64,000 nt of DNA from Corynebacterium minutissimum (GTDB lineage: Bacteria > Actinomycetota > Actinomycetes > Mycobacteriales > Mycobacteriaceae), in contig NZ_JSEF01000015.1 in assembly GCF_000805675.1 (NCBI RefSeq), positions 62,001 to 126,000 of the forward strand, in the 5' to 3' direction. Shown here in pieces: positions 8,761 through 18,467 of this stretch; positions within the stretch are counted from its first letter, which is position 1; the number at the start of each line of letters is the position of its first letter. The position numbers and the translations under genes are program-made. Under the pieces are notes generated by a model, which saw only the letters and a program-made list of their open reading frames with translations, was not told the origin of the DNA and did not search any database.

Positions 8761-9030
8761 ATGGCTTCTAGGACCGTCAAGGTTGGTTCCTCCGTCGGAT
8801 TGCACGCACGTCCGGCTTCCATCATCGCTGATGCCGCTGCTGAGTTTGATGAGGACATTTTCCTGACCCTCGTTGGTGACGATGACGAGGATGAGACCGA
8901 TGCTGCTTCTTCCCTGATGATTATGGCTCTCGGCGCCGAGCAGGGGGACGAGGTCACTGTGACCTCCGACAACGAAGAGGCTGTTGAGAAGATTGCTGGC
9001 CTCATCGAGCAGGATTTGGACGCCGAATAA
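8761..9030 (+). CDS. ptsH: Phosphocarrier protein HPr
   Basis: 89 residues, the normal HPr length. Phospho-His15 sits in the canonical VGLHARPAS motif. HPr shuttles phosphate from Enzyme I to the sugar-specific EII proteins. The segment normally carrying the regulatory Ser46 is AASSLMIMALGAEQGD, which keeps serines, but Firmicute-type HPr kinase control is not expected in this group. It is the last gene of the fructose PTS operon and is followed by a strong terminator. Confidence 0.97.
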   Translation: MASRTVKVGSSVGLHARPASIIADAAAEFDEDIFLTLVGDDDEDETDAASSLMIMALGAEQGDEVTVTSDNEEAVEKIAGLIEQDLDAE

Positions 9031-9074
9031 AAGGTCCTAAAGCTGCGGCTCGTAATCTGCAGTAATTAGCAAGG

Positions 9075-9101
9075 AAATCCCGTCCACGCGGCGGGATTTT
9101 T
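9075..9101 (+). terminator. Rho-independent terminator after ptsH
   Basis: Perfect 8-bp arms AAATCCCG (9075-9082) and CGGGATTT (9092-9099), followed by a run of T. It ends the fruK-fruA-ptsH operon and can also act for the convergent ABC transporter genes. Confidence 0.9.
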
Positions 9102-9129
9102 GCATCTTTAGGCGCCGGCACGCCAGTGT

Positions 9130-10872
9130 CTAGGGCGCATCTGCGCCACGCTCGTCCTTGTCTGGAGTTGGCAAGAAGGCAGTCGCACTCGTGCCTAAGA
9201 AGACGAGGACAAAGAGCACCCATAGCCCTGGGGGAAGGTAAGGCAGCAGCGCCCCCGGGTACGCCGAGACTGCGACATGGACGGCGACCGTGTACCAGAT
9301 GCCCACTAGGAGCGCTGTCAGCATGGCAACACAGTACGGAAAGAGGATTGCCCAGAACTCTGCTCGCTGGATCGCGCCTTGGGTACGGCCCAGAAGACGC
9401 AGTGGTGAGAAGAACGCATGCAAATTGGCCCGCTTGCCCATCACAGAGACCGCGAGGACCAGGCAGATCGCCAGCAGAGTGTAGGCCGCGGTGGGGACGA
9501 AGCCGGCGGTTCCGTCGCCGTGGGGTCCGTACATGATCTGGCTATCCATATCCACGTGCCGTACCCAATCCTGCGCGGACTCCACCCGGAGATGATCCGG
9601 TGCGCTAGCCGATTCTGCGACCACGGGAAGCCCCCATTCCGGTTTAACCGGAGACTCGCTAGAGATACCGGAGAACGGCACCATGAAGTCTGGGTAGAAG
9701 GGGCTGTGAGCTTTCACCGGCGCCGCGGGCGAGAGTAGCTGCCCTATCACGTGGTCATTCGATCCGGCCAGAGAATAGTCAGACGCCTTCTCCATCGGTA
9801 CGGAGGTCTCCCCCGCGGATTCGAAGTCCGAAGGCTGCCAGTAGACCACCCCACGGCAGTCGTCACCGATCTCCTCGCATACACCGTCTGCTTCCTGCGC
9901 TTCCAGCAGGCGAAAATCTTGGCCAACGACGACTGGGACCGTTTGGAAATTCTGGGAGCCTACGTAATTTGCCGCCCATAACGAGGTCTGGGCACCTGTG
10001 AAGCCTGCCAGCGGAATGGCTACGAGCGCGGTAGCAAGCCCCACCCTCGAGGTCGTCCCGACGGTTTCGGAGGAGCGGATGCCTAGCGCGGGTGCCGACC
10101 ATCCGCTCACCTTTTTGATCGCCGCGGCTGCCCAGCGAGCTAGCGCCTGGGCGAAGGGGCCGGCAAGTGTGACAGCGAGGAACGGCAAGGTGAAGACGAA
10201 TATCAACACGACAGGCCCTGGCGGAGTCGTCACCATGCACCAGATACCCGCGGCAATATTGACCACTGCGAGCACTAGGCCAACCAGCCTCACCAAGGAT
10301 GTGGACTTACCTACTGTCGCCGCTCCCCGATCCCCGGCTTTGGCCAGCACCTTGTCGACGTTGAGAATCCCCACGCCGAGGAGGTACAGAGGGACTAAGA
10401 CCAGCAGTGACGACCAGGCAACGTCAATGGGCGAGCCCCAGTGATCTGGCAGCTGCTTGTTGAGCCCTAGCAGAATCACCTTGAAAAGCGGCGTCGCCAA
10501 CAACCGTCCCAACACTACCGCCGAAACGCTTGCCAGAAGCGCCAGGCACGCCCCTTGCAGGAGCAGGTGCTTGGTGAAAAACGCCCTGCCTATGCCGAGA
10601 ATCCGCAGCGCTTGCACGGTATTTCGGTGGTCAGCGATAAAATTCTGATGCGCCAACCGGACCCCGGCGAATGCCGGGATGATCGCAATCAGGCTCATAT
10701 TCGTCACGCCGGCCTTGAAGTCGCTGCTTCCGCCAGTCGAGAATGCGACGTAAAGGATGGTGCCGACGAGCGTGCCTATTACTACCGCAGCCAGTACGAT
10801 TCCCCCGATGAAGGGGCGCGCCGTCACCGACAGCTCTCTCCGGTAGGCGGCGGTGGGAGTCATGGTCTTCAT
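9130..10872 (-). CDS. ABC transporter permease (FtsX/MacB-like)
   Basis: 580-residue membrane protein. Hydrophobic segments are seen near residues 20-45, 70 (weak), 100-125, 150-170, 195-240 and three more near the C-terminus, with a large polar part between (roughly 320-455) that includes the cysteine pair CEEIGDDC. This looks like a fused FtsX-type permease with an extracytoplasmic domain, the type used to export lipids, peptides or drugs. It starts 3 bp after the stop of the ATPase gene, so they form one transporter. I recall no equivalent pair at this place in C. glutamicum, so it may be accessory. Substrate unknown. Confidence 0.75.
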   Translation of the reverse strand: MKTMTPTAAYRRELSVTARPFIGGIVLAAVVIGTLVGTILYVAFSTGGSSDFKAGVTNMSLIAIIPAFAGVRLAHQNFIADHRNTVQALRILGIGRAFFTKHLLLQGACLALLASVSAVVLGRLLATPLFKVILLGLNKQLPDHWGSPIDVAWSSLLVLVPLYLLGVGILNVDKVLAKAGDRGAATVGKSTSLVRLVGLVLAVVNIAAGIWCMVTTPPGPVVLIFVFTLPFLAVTLAGPFAQALARWAAAAIKKVSGWSAPALGIRSSETVGTTSRVGLATALVAIPLAGFTGAQTSLWAANYVGSQNFQTVPVVVGQDFRLLEAQEADGVCEEIGDDCRGVVYWQPSDFESAGETSVPMEKASDYSLAGSNDHVIGQLLSPAAPVKAHSPFYPDFMVPFSGISSESPVKPEWGLPVVAESASAPDHLRVESAQDWVRHVDMDSQIMYGPHGDGTAGFVPTAAYTLLAICLVLAVSVMGKRANLHAFFSPLRLLGRTQGAIQRAEFWAILFPYCVAMLTALLVGIWYTVAVHVAVSAYPGALLPYLPPGLWVLFVLVFLGTSATAFLPTPDKDERGADAP

Positions 10873-10875
10873 GGG

Positions 10876-11517
10876 CTATGCCCCCATCTGCAGCAGCGTT
10901 TCTGCCTGCCCGTCGAAAAGCTCGCGGTGGGAGCAATAGACCACTATCGCTCCCCGCTTCGCCGACTGGCGCAACAAGTCCTCGACCACGGTGACATTCG
11001 CTCCATCAAGCGCGCTGACGGGCTCATCCACGAGCACCAGGTCCGGTTGGGAAGCTAGTGCCTGGGCCACCGCAACGCGCTGGCGTTGACCCCCGGATAG
11101 CTCCGCCGGCAGAGCTTCTGTGAAAGGCTGCATGCCCAACGTGCCAAGCAGCTCTTCCCTGCCCTGTGCGTCGAGGCCTCGTCCGGCGACGTGAACTGCC
11201 AGCTCGAGGTTCTCCCGGCAGTTGAGGCTAGGCAGGAGGGTCGGTGCCTGTGGTGCGTACCCGACGTGCGCGGCCCGCCACGAGGTTAGCTTCTTGGCCG
11301 CGCCCTTTCCGAACCGTTTACCGTCGATGGTTACCCTGCCTTCACTGGGTGAGCGCAGACCAGCTAACAGATCCAGAACCGTGGATTTACCGCTTCCTGA
11401 TGGGCCCCGGACTTCGTAGATACCAGGCCGTGACAACGACAGCGCGGCATCCCGCAGAATATATGGCCCATATCTCGAGTATCGAAAAGAGATTTTATTC
11501 CAAGCTATTGCAACCAT
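10876..11517 (-). CDS. ABC transporter ATP-binding protein (LolD/MacB-like)
   Basis: 213 residues from the ATG at 11517; a GTG one codon earlier (11520) is possible. Walker A is GPSGSGKST, the signature is [15 protein letters not shown] and Walker B is [14 protein letters not shown]. It is short, as in exporters of the LolD type, and partners the permease just downstream. The upstream region (11518-11684) holds a partial DtxR-like sequence. Substrate and role (drug, peptide or lipid export) are not evident. Confidence 0.85.
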   Translation of the reverse strand: MVAIAWNKISFRYSRYGPYILRDAALSLSRPGIYEVRGPSGSGKSTVLDLLAGLRSPSEGRVTIDGKRFGKGAAKKLTSWRAAHVGYAPQAPTLLPSLNCRENLELAVHVAGRGLDAQGREELLGTLGMQPFTEALPAELSGGQRQRVAVAQALASQPDLVLVDEPVSALDGANVTVVEDLLRQSAKRGAIVVYCSHRELFDGQAETLLQMGA

Positions 11518-11630
11518 CACGATTCCTATCTTGTTAGATTGGCGGATCTCGCGCGTTATTTGTGTTATCTAGAACTTTGCCGAGACACTGGACACCGCAC
11601 AAAAAGAGCCAAGGAACGACACCAAATCAC

Positions 11631-11649
11631 GGGGATGAGGCTCACCTAA
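11631..11649 (-). promoter_or_regulatory. Possible DtxR-like (iron) box upstream of ABC transporter
   Basis: On the minus strand the 19-mer starts TTAGGTGAGCCT and matches the DtxR consensus TTAGGTTAGSCTAACCTAA at 13 of 19 positions, nearly all in the left half. It lies about 115 bp upstream of the ATPase start. The right half is poor, so this is a weak call. Confidence 0.2.
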
Positions 11650-11684
11650 TTTCCAACACCAGTATATTAACGTGCGGTGTTTAC

Positions 11685-12965
11685 CTAATACTTCGCGTTC
11701 TGCCCCTCACCAACGGACTCGTAGAGCTTCTTCATGACTGGGTACAGCACGATGATGCCTACTGATCCCCAGGCGATGCCCTCCAAGGTGACACCGAAAA
11801 CGTCGAGAGTGAGGTTACCAATGCCGGCAATGAGCGCCACAGCCGCAGCGGTGAGGTTGACAGGGTTGTTGAAGTTGACCTTGTTGTCCATCCAGATGCG
11901 CACACCGAGCATGCCGATGAGCCCGTAGAGCACCAGGCAGGCACCACCCAATACACCGGTAGGGATGGTGAAAATGAGCGCGCCAAACTTCGGGATGAAA
12001 GCCAGCGCGATAGCGGTGATGGCGGCAACCCAATACGCGGCCGTGGAATAAACGCGAGTTGCAGCCATGACACCGATATTCTCAGCGTAGGTCGTGGTGC
12101 CGGAGCCACCGAAGCCACCGGCTAGGGAAGTCGCGAGGCCGTCAGCAATAAGGGCATCGCCGGCCAGATCATCGAGGTCACGCTTAGTCATTTCGGAGAC
12201 GGCCTTGACGTGGCCGACGTTCTCAGCGATGAGGACGACGAGAACCGGCAGCGCCGCCAGGATGGCAGAGACATGGAACTCTGGGGCATGGAACTGCGGG
12301 AAGCCAATCCAAGCAGCCTCACGAATAGATTCCACGGCGCCCTCCCCCAGGTTGCCGGTGACGGCCGCGAAAGCCCATCCCACAACAACGCCAATGAGGA
12401 TAGACAGGCGCGAGACCATGCCACGGCCGGCCACAGTAGCCAAGATGATGACTGCCAGGGTCACGGTGGCCACGAGGGGCTGGCTAGAGAAGTTGGAAGC
12501 CGCATTAGGCGCCAGGTTTAGGCCGATGAGTGCCACGATGGCGCCGGTGACCGCGGGTGGCATGACTGCGTCAAGTACCTTGCGGCCAGCGGCCTTCACA
12601 GCGAAGCCGATGAGCACGAGAACCAGGCCGGTCACGAGAACCGAACCGGCCTGCGCACCGATGCCATACTGCTGCGAGGCGGTCAGTGGTGCAATGAACG
12701 CAAAGGACGAGCCCAGGTAGGAGGGCAAGCGGTTGCGCGTGATCATGAGGAACAGAATCGTTCCCAGACCAGAGAAGAGCAGTGTGGTGTTGACCGGGAA
12801 ACCGGTCAGCGTGGGCACAAGCAGCGTCGCGCCAAACATGGCCACGACATGCTGCGTACCGATGCCAATGGTGCGGCCCCAGCTCAAGCGTTCTTCGGGC
12901 GCGACAACCGCACCCGGTTTAATAGTTTTTCCGTCCCCATGGACGTCCCAGGAAAAGATACTCAC
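11685..12965 (-). CDS. uraA: Uracil permease (NCS2 family)
   Basis: 426 residues with about 12 to 14 hydrophobic segments, starting with the family sequence RTIGIGTQHVVAMFGATLLV. It imports uracil (or xanthine) with protons. The segment GFGGSGTTTYAENIGVMA is the conserved NCS2 region, and the glutamate there contacts substrate in UraA. The GTG at 12965 is taken as the start because the next methionine (in VAMFGATLLV) is already inside the first membrane segment. The following gene upstream, hflX, ends 35 bp away. Confidence 0.88.
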   Translation of the reverse strand: MSIFSWDVHGDGKTIKPGAVVAPEERLSWGRTIGIGTQHVVAMFGATLLVPTLTGFPVNTTLLFSGLGTILFLMITRNRLPSYLGSSFAFIAPLTASQQYGIGAQAGSVLVTGLVLVLIGFAVKAAGRKVLDAVMPPAVTGAIVALIGLNLAPNAASNFSSQPLVATVTLAVIILATVAGRGMVSRLSILIGVVVGWAFAAVTGNLGEGAVESIREAAWIGFPQFHAPEFHVSAILAALPVLVVLIAENVGHVKAVSEMTKRDLDDLAGDALIADGLATSLAGGFGGSGTTTYAENIGVMAATRVYSTAAYWVAAITAIALAFIPKFGALIFTIPTGVLGGACLVLYGLIGMLGVRIWMDNKVNFNNPVNLTAAAVALIAGIGNLTLDVFGVTLEGIAWGSVGIIVLYPVMKKLYESVGEGQNAKY

Positions 12966-12999
12966 GAGCTTTTATTATGGCCCACCCGCGCGCCGAATC

Positions 13000-14475
13000 C
13001 TAAGCGGAATCCTCCACGCGGAACTCAGCTAGCTCGGCGGCGACAGAAGCTGGAAGGCGGACGTCGACTAGCGTGCCCTCCCCCGAGTACTCCTCGCTGC
13101 GCACGGTACCTTCAGCGTGGAGGCGCGCCACCACGTCACCGCGAGTAAAGGGGATAAGCAGCTGCACGTGTTCGTCGCGGGAGTTAAGGAAAAGCTCCAC
13201 GCGTGCCGTGAGCTCGTCCACGCCCTCGCCCGTCTTTGCGGATACGTAGACCACATTGTCGCGATCGAGCACGTGGCGCAGCTCTGCCAGAACGAGTGGA
13301 TCGGCTTGGTCAATCTTGTTAATAACGATGATCTCCGGCGGAGCTTCCTCGCCGGTTTCCTTCACGATGTCGTAGATAACTTGGTTCACCGCTTCAATCT
13401 GCTTGAGCGGGAACGGGTCAGACCCATCGACCACGTGCAGCATGAGATCTGCGGCGAGGACTTCTTCCAGCGTGGACTTGAAGGCTTCCACCAACTGCGT
13501 CGGCAAATGGCGCACGAAGCCGACGGTGTCGGTGAAGACGACCTGGCGACCGTCGGCAAGCTCGGCTCGGCGTGTGGTGGGATCCAGCGTGGCGAACAGG
13601 GCATCCTCAACCAGCACGCCTGCGCCCGTCATCGCGTTGATGAGGGAGGACTTTCCAGCATTGGTGTAGCCGGCAATAGCGATTTGCGGCACGGTGGAGC
13701 GCTGGCGCTTCGCGCGTTTGACCTCACGGGCGGTTTTCATCGCCTTGAGTTCTTTGCGCAGCAGCGCCATTTGGGTACGGATGCGGCGACGGTCCGTCTC
13801 GATCTTGGTTTCACCAGGACCACGCAGGCCCACACCGCCGTTGGAACCGGCACGGCCACCTGCCTGGCGCGAAAGATTGCCACCCCAACCACGCGTGTGC
13901 GTGTAGAGGTACTCCAACTGTGCCAGGGAGACCTGCGCCTTGCCTTCCTTGGACTTCGCATGCTGCGCGAAGATGTCCAAAATGAGCATGGTGCGGTCAA
14001 TGACCTTGGTGTTGAGAGCACGCTCGAGGGCAGAGAGCTGGCCGGGGGTGAGCTCACCATCGCAGACGACGGTATCGGCGCCGGTAGCGGCCACAATATC
14101 TTTGAGCTCTGCGGCCTTGCCTGAGCCGATATAGGTACCTGGGTCGGGCTTCTCACGTTTCTGGTAGAGCGCCTCCACCACCTCGGCGCCAGCGGTTTCC
14201 GTCAAGGCTGCCAGCTCAGCCATCGTGGCCTCCACTTCGGCCACGGTTCCCTCGGTCCACACACCAACGAGGATCACTTGCTCCAGACGGAGCTTTCGGT
14301 ACTCCACCTCGTAGCCGTCAGTAGTGTCTTCGGCACGGATGGTGGTCTCACGCGTCACACGGCGGAAGGCATTGCGCTCGGCAAGGTCCAAGTCACCGAT
14401 CGTCGGATCCTGCGGCGCGGGGGCAGGCTCACCAAAAGCCTGCGCGAGGAGTTCATCATGGGTCTGTTTCGTCAT
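13000..14475 (-). CDS. hflX: GTPase HflX
   Basis: 491-residue ribosome-associated GTPase that splits stalled 70S ribosomes under stress. The N-terminal HflX domain contains the YIGSGKAAELK and VVCDGELTPGQ motifs. Then comes the Gly-rich segment SRQAGGRAGSNGGVGLRGPG, and the G domain with G1 GYTNAGKSSL, G3 DTVGF and G4 NKID. The protein is longer than the E. coli one because of N-terminal additions, as usual in actinobacteria. The ATG at 14475 is used. A divergent gene begins at 14597. Confidence 0.95.
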   Translation of the reverse strand: MTKQTHDELLAQAFGEPAPAPQDPTIGDLDLAERNAFRRVTRETTIRAEDTTDGYEVEYRKLRLEQVILVGVWTEGTVAEVEATMAELAALTETAGAEVVEALYQKREKPDPGTYIGSGKAAELKDIVAATGADTVVCDGELTPGQLSALERALNTKVIDRTMLILDIFAQHAKSKEGKAQVSLAQLEYLYTHTRGWGGNLSRQAGGRAGSNGGVGLRGPGETKIETDRRRIRTQMALLRKELKAMKTAREVKRAKRQRSTVPQIAIAGYTNAGKSSLINAMTGAGVLVEDALFATLDPTTRRAELADGRQVVFTDTVGFVRHLPTQLVEAFKSTLEEVLAADLMLHVVDGSDPFPLKQIEAVNQVIYDIVKETGEEAPPEIIVINKIDQADPLVLAELRHVLDRDNVVYVSAKTGEGVDELTARVELFLNSRDEHVQLLIPFTRGDVVARLHAEGTVRSEEYSGEGTLVDVRLPASVAAELAEFRVEDSA

Positions 14476-14596
14476 ATGCTCCCTATTCTTGCACGTCGAC
14501 GCGCCAAAACGGGAATTGCGTGAGTGCGAAGAGTGAGGTGACTTACCTTCTCAAGGCTATTTTTGACTCCTCCACGCGGCGGATACAATAGTGGAC

Positions 14597-15376
14597 ATGA
14601 CCGTCAACGAGAAGACCCACCCAGAGATGCAGGCCATTGGCCTGAACTACGAGCGCTGGCAGGACGCAGTGGAGGCCGCAATCTCCACGAATCAGCTAGC
14701 AGTGACCGGCGAGGTACGCGGCGGGCAGCTTATCCAGTTTGCGGATGCTTCCGGCGCGCAGCTCAACATTTTGGCGGTCGAGCCTTTCGCCACCTTCATT
14801 GGTTTCGACTCTGTCACCCAGGGCTTTGCGCACGTTTCCATGATTAATGACGTCCTCGCCTACCTCGACATCATCGATCCTTTCGGCACCGTCCTGGCGC
14901 AGGCCACCGCCAACTTGGCCCAGGGCCCGCTGCTTGTCGAAGAAGACACGCAGCAGTGGCAACAGGTTGAGCTCACCGCGATGGGTCTCGACGTTACGCA
15001 CTTCGAAAACACTGAGGCTTATGAGTCCGAGAAGGGCTCCTTCCCTGCCGCGTTCGAGTCCGAGGGCGCACAGATTGTCGCTTCTGGTTCGGGGGCTACC
15101 GCCCCTACCCCGGGCTGCACCTTTGCTGCGCGAGTCATGGAATCAGAGTGGCGCCACAACCAGCTCACCGGACAACGCTTTATGCACTTGGTCATGGATG
15201 GTGTGTTCCCGTTTGACCTGTGCCTCCCCGAGAGCTTTGGTGAACTGCCAGCCAAGGATTCTGTGCTGGCAGGCACGGCGATGCTGACCGCGTCGATTGC
15301 GATGCCGACTGGCGGCTGTGGTGGCGAGGGCGGTTGTGGCTGCGGTTCCGGCGGCTGTGGCTGCGGCGGCCACTAA
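14597..15376 (+). CDS. Conserved hypothetical protein with Cys/Gly-rich C-terminal tail
   Basis: 259 residues from the ATG at 14597 (a GTG at 14591 is also in frame). No signal peptide or membrane segment. The body is acidic, with two stretches that look like a repeated fold (SNQ-like sheet-rich parts around ILAVEPFATFIGFDSVTQGF and GQRFMHLVMDGVFPFDLCLP). The last about 22 residues have five cysteines in glycine and end in GGH (GGCGCGSGGCGCGGH), a possible metal-binding tail. It lies between hflX and a small membrane protein, as in other corynebacteria. I do not recognise a function. Confidence 0.8.
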   Translation: MTVNEKTHPEMQAIGLNYERWQDAVEAAISTNQLAVTGEVRGGQLIQFADASGAQLNILAVEPFATFIGFDSVTQGFAHVSMINDVLAYLDIIDPFGTVLAQATANLAQGPLLVEEDTQQWQQVELTAMGLDVTHFENTEAYESEKGSFPAAFESEGAQIVASGSGATAPTPGCTFAARVMESEWRHNQLTGQRFMHLVMDGVFPFDLCLPESFGELPAKDSVLAGTAMLTASIAMPTGGCGGEGGCGCGSGGCGCGGH

Positions 15377-15414
15377 GCCACCGAGAGAACTAATGCCGTA
15401 AAGTTGTTGCCATG

Positions 15415-15930
15415 AACTTTTCCGCATCTCAGCGTCGCAGGTTTGCCCTGCTCCTCGCCGCGGTTACGGCCGTGGTGTTGGTGGTGACGCTGAAGCTGCA
15501 GGGAGTCATCCTCGCCATTCTTGTCTGCGGTGCGCTGTGGCTTATTGCCGGCGCCCGCCCGGATGCCTCAGAGCAATCAGCTCTACGCGCATCTATCGCC
15601 TTGACGGTCGAGGACATCACCGACGTCATTCAGGATTACACGACTTTTGCCACGAGCGAGGATTCTGATGCGTTGGCGGATCGCACGCTGCACCGCCCGG
15701 CGCTTGTCGACGTTGACTGCACCAACCCCTCCATCGAGGCCTTCCACTACGAGATGCATGGAGCACAGCGATTCCTTCGTCGGCTCACTGCGCGGGTTAA
15801 CGCCCCCGATGTCGAAACCAGCGAGCTGGAATCCTTGCTCAAGGTAGCCGATGAACGTGCGGCGGAACTCAAGGAATCCTGGCTGGCTGCGCGCCGCGCT
15901 GCCTTGGCGCTGGGCACAGACTACAAATAG
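15415..15930 (+). CDS. Small conserved membrane protein of unknown function
   Basis: About 171 residues. Two adjacent hydrophobic segments near the N-terminus (about residues 10-28, LLLAAVTAVVLVVTLKL, and 31-47) are followed by a cytoplasmic, helical, acidic domain of about 120 residues. The ATG at 15412 is the start of the open frame and encodes MNFSASQRRRF. It begins 35 bp after the Cys-tail protein and is probably cotranscribed. It is convergent with dapF. No function recognised. Confidence 0.7.
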   Translation, partial: NFSASQRRRFALLLAAVTAVVLVVTLKLQGVILAILVCGALWLIAGARPDASEQSALRASIALTVEDITDVIQDYTTFATSEDSDALADRTLHRPALVDVDCTNPSIEAFHYEMHGAQRFLRRLTARVNAPDVETSELESLLKVADERAAELKESWLAARRAALALGTDYK

Positions 15931-15944
15931 ACGCCCCGTCTTAA

Positions 15945-16781
15945 CTACAGCGACGTCTCTCCGGTCGCCACGATGCGCGATGGCCCAGTGAGCGTGGAGC
16001 CGTCCTCGGTAATCTCCACTGTGACCTCACCACCGGGGACAATGACGCGGACGGTGCCGGTTCCCCGGGAGTCGTCGGCAAGCGCGGCACGTGCAGCCGC
16101 CACCGTGCCGGTACCGCAGGAACGGGTCTCCCCGACGCCACGCTCAAATACCCGCATGTGAACAGTGCCTGCTTCCAAGGGAGTCACGATTTCGACATTC
16201 ACTCCCGCCGGAAAGAACTCGGTATCAATTACCGGCGGTTCAAGGGTCTTGTCAGCCAACGCCTCCGCGCTCAGCCCTGGGATAACTGCAGCCAAATGTG
16301 GGTTTCCCATATCCACGCCCAGGCCCGCGAACTTCTCCCCCGCCATCGAGGCGGTGGACACACCGAGCACAGTGGCCGGGCCCATCTCCACACTGACCTC
16401 AGCATCGGTCTCAGTGAAAGAGTGAACGGTCACACGTTTGGCTCCGGCACGCGTACCCACCGTGAAGGTGTCCTTGTCCACCAGCCCACGGGAGCGCACC
16501 CAGTGGGCAAAGACGCGAGTACCATTGCCACACATTTCTGCTACTGAACCATCGGCATTGCGGTAATCCATAAACCAGTCCTGCGCATCAATGCCCGGCG
16601 CGAGCTCATCGATGTCACCAGCTTCCAGCAATTCTCCGGCGCGGATGACGCGGAGCACGCCATCGCCGCCGATACCGGCGCGACGATCGCACAGCGCCTG
16701 GACTTTCTCTGGTGGAAGGGGCTGGGTTCCTTCCACAATGACAAAGTCGTTCTCAGTTCCGTGTCCCTTGGCAAAGTTCAT
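15945..16781 (-). CDS. dapF: Diaminopimelate epimerase
   Basis: 278 residues. It converts LL- to meso-diaminopimelate for lysine and peptidoglycan. The two catalytic cysteines are in [11 protein letters not shown] and SCGTGTVAA. The frame is open further upstream to 16853, but the ATG at 16781 gives the family start [14 protein letters not shown]. It follows miaA with a 11-bp gap, the order conserved in Mycobacterium and Corynebacterium. dapA and dapB are elsewhere in this window. Confidence 0.97.
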   Translation of the reverse strand: MNFAKGHGTENDFVIVEGTQPLPPEKVQALCDRRAGIGGDGVLRVIRAGELLEAGDIDELAPGIDAQDWFMDYRNADGSVAEMCGNGTRVFAHWVRSRGLVDKDTFTVGTRAGAKRVTVHSFTETDAEVSVEMGPATVLGVSTASMAGEKFAGLGVDMGNPHLAAVIPGLSAEALADKTLEPPVIDTEFFPAGVNVEIVTPLEAGTVHMRVFERGVGETRSCGTGTVAAARAALADDSRGTGTVRVIVPGGEVTVEITEDGSTLTGPSRIVATGETSL

Positions 16782-16792
16782 GTTTGTAGAGT

Positions 16793-17710
16793 CTAACGGC
16801 TCTCCAGGACACGTAAAGCTTGATCCCGTGTTTCGCCGGCGGCATCCAACCAAGAAATGCGCTTATCCCTGTTAAACCAGGCGCGTTGCCTACGCACATA
16901 ACGCCGCGTGCCGGTGATGGTGCGCTCAATGGCCTCATCCCAGGTCAGCTCCCCGCGCTGAGCATCGAGGACCTGGGCGTAGCCGATGGCCCGCCCCGCT
17001 GTGGAGTCTGCGACCAAGCCCTGAGCCTGGAGCTTTTCAACTTCCTCGACCAGGCCGTTGTCGAACATGAGACGGCTGCGCAGATCAATGCGAGGATTTA
17101 GCCATTCAGCTTCAGTGCGAAGCCCGAGGATGCGCGTGCCCCACCGCGGCGGAGCATTCTTGGGCGGCTGGCTGGCTTTGAACGGCTTGCCGGTCAGCTC
17201 GATGACTTCCAGGGCGCGCACGGTGCGACGGGGGTCTTTGTCCTCGATGATTGCTGCTGCGGCAGGATCGATCTCGGCGAGCTCCGCATGCAGAGCATCT
17301 GTGCCAATCTCCTGGCGGCGGGCTTCAAAACGAGCACGAACCGCAGGATCGGTCGGCGGGAATTGCCAATTATCCACCAGCGACTGCACATACAGCATGG
17401 AACCGCCCACCAAGATCGGGGTTTTCCCACGGGAGAGAATGTCCTCCACATCAGCGATAGCAGCAGCCTGGTAGCGAGCTACGGACGCGGTGTCCGTCAC
17501 CTCCCACACATCAAGTTGATGGTGCGGAATCCCCTCACGTTCTTCCAGGCTTAGCTTCGCTGTGCCAATGTCCATGCCACGGTAAAGCTGCATGGAATCC
17601 ACGTTGACGACTTCACCGTCCAGCTCATGGGCAAGGGACACACCCAGCGCAGACTTTCCGGAGGCCGTGGGCCCCACCACCGCGATGGGGGTTGGCGCAG
17701 AGGAGTTCAT
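16793..17710 (-). CDS. miaA: tRNA dimethylallyltransferase MiaA
   Basis: 305 residues. It adds a dimethylallyl group to A37 of tRNAs reading UNN codons; MiaB, encoded nearby, then methylthiolates the same base. The P-loop [11 protein letters not shown] is at the N-terminus, followed by [15 protein letters not shown]. The ATG at 17710 is chosen for the family start; it overlaps the stop of the upstream gene in TGATG, which implies translational coupling. Confidence 0.97.
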   Translation of the reverse strand: MNSSAPTPIAVVGPTASGKSALGVSLAHELDGEVVNVDSMQLYRGMDIGTAKLSLEEREGIPHHQLDVWEVTDTASVARYQAAAIADVEDILSRGKTPILVGGSMLYVQSLVDNWQFPPTDPAVRARFEARRQEIGTDALHAELAEIDPAAAAIIEDKDPRRTVRALEVIELTGKPFKASQPPKNAPPRWGTRILGLRTEAEWLNPRIDLRSRLMFDNGLVEEVEKLQAQGLVADSTAGRAIGYAQVLDAQRGELTWDEAIERTITGTRRYVRRQRAWFNRDKRISWLDAAGETRDQALRVLESR

Positions 17711-18336
17711 CAGCGCTGCCACCCCGCTACATAGCGGCCAACGCCGAGGGTGGAATCGGCTGCCCGCAGCTCCGCATAATGTGGGTGCACAGTCGCCAGC
17801 TGTGCCCACAAGTCGGTTTCCAGAACTCCCGCTGAACGCAGTTTCTCCTCATCACAGTGAACGTCAGCTCCCGACAAGACCGATTCACACCACAAATGCG
17901 CATCGCGCGCGCCGTCTACCAAGGCAAGCGGGGCGCGGTCGGTCAATCCAGCAGAGCCGTCGATGCACACCACCGTCAGCCGCCCTTCCTTGATTTCCTC
18001 AATATCGGACCGTGAGTCCATGACCTCAAAGCCCTCTGTGCCCAGTGCCTGGCTAAGGACATAGCGAGCCATGAGCTCTGGGAGGTAATGCCCGCCACCG
18101 ACGTTGACCTGTGGGGCGCCCCATGCGCGCAAGCTTCCCGGAAGCTCAGTGCGCCAGCGCGGATCGCGGGAGCCCACGATGTCTACCTGCAGTGGCGAGA
18201 CGCCTCCAGTAATGACGCGTGCGGCATCACAAACCAACTCGCATGCGGCACGCAGGAGTGCGCGGGAAGCATCGTCGCCCGGTGAGAGTTCTTCTGCCAG
18301 CGCCGGTGAGGCCGGCATAATCATGAGATTCTGCAT
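17710..18336 (-). CDS. LigB-like conserved hypothetical protein (Rv2728c-type)
   Basis: About 208 residues from the ATG at 18336 (a TTG at 18339 also possible). Its place directly before miaA and dapF, and its sequence style ([44 protein letters not shown]), match the alanine-rich protein at the same position in mycobacteria, related to class III extradiol dioxygenase-like folds. No metal-binding histidine pair is clear, so enzymatic activity is uncertain. Role unknown. Overlaps miaA by a few bases. Confidence 0.7.
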   Translation of the reverse strand: MQNLMIMPASPALAEELSPGDDASRALLRAACELVCDAARVITGGVSPLQVDIVGSRDPRWRTELPGSLRAWGAPQVNVGGGHYLPELMARYVLSQALGTEGFEVMDSRSDIEEIKEGRLTVVCIDGSAGLTDRAPLALVDGARDAHLWCESVLSGADVHCDEEKLRSAGVLETDLWAQLATVHPHYAELRAADSTLGVGRYVAGWQR

Positions 18337-18467
18337 CAACTCCCATCCTATAAGGTCACAAATGTGGGGTTAACACGCGGCTGCGCGGCGGAAACGGTAG
18401 TGTTGTGTCACATAAGTTCTGGCAGCCGTGTCGCGCGGCGCGATTGTACCGAAGGTGGTTTCCTACC

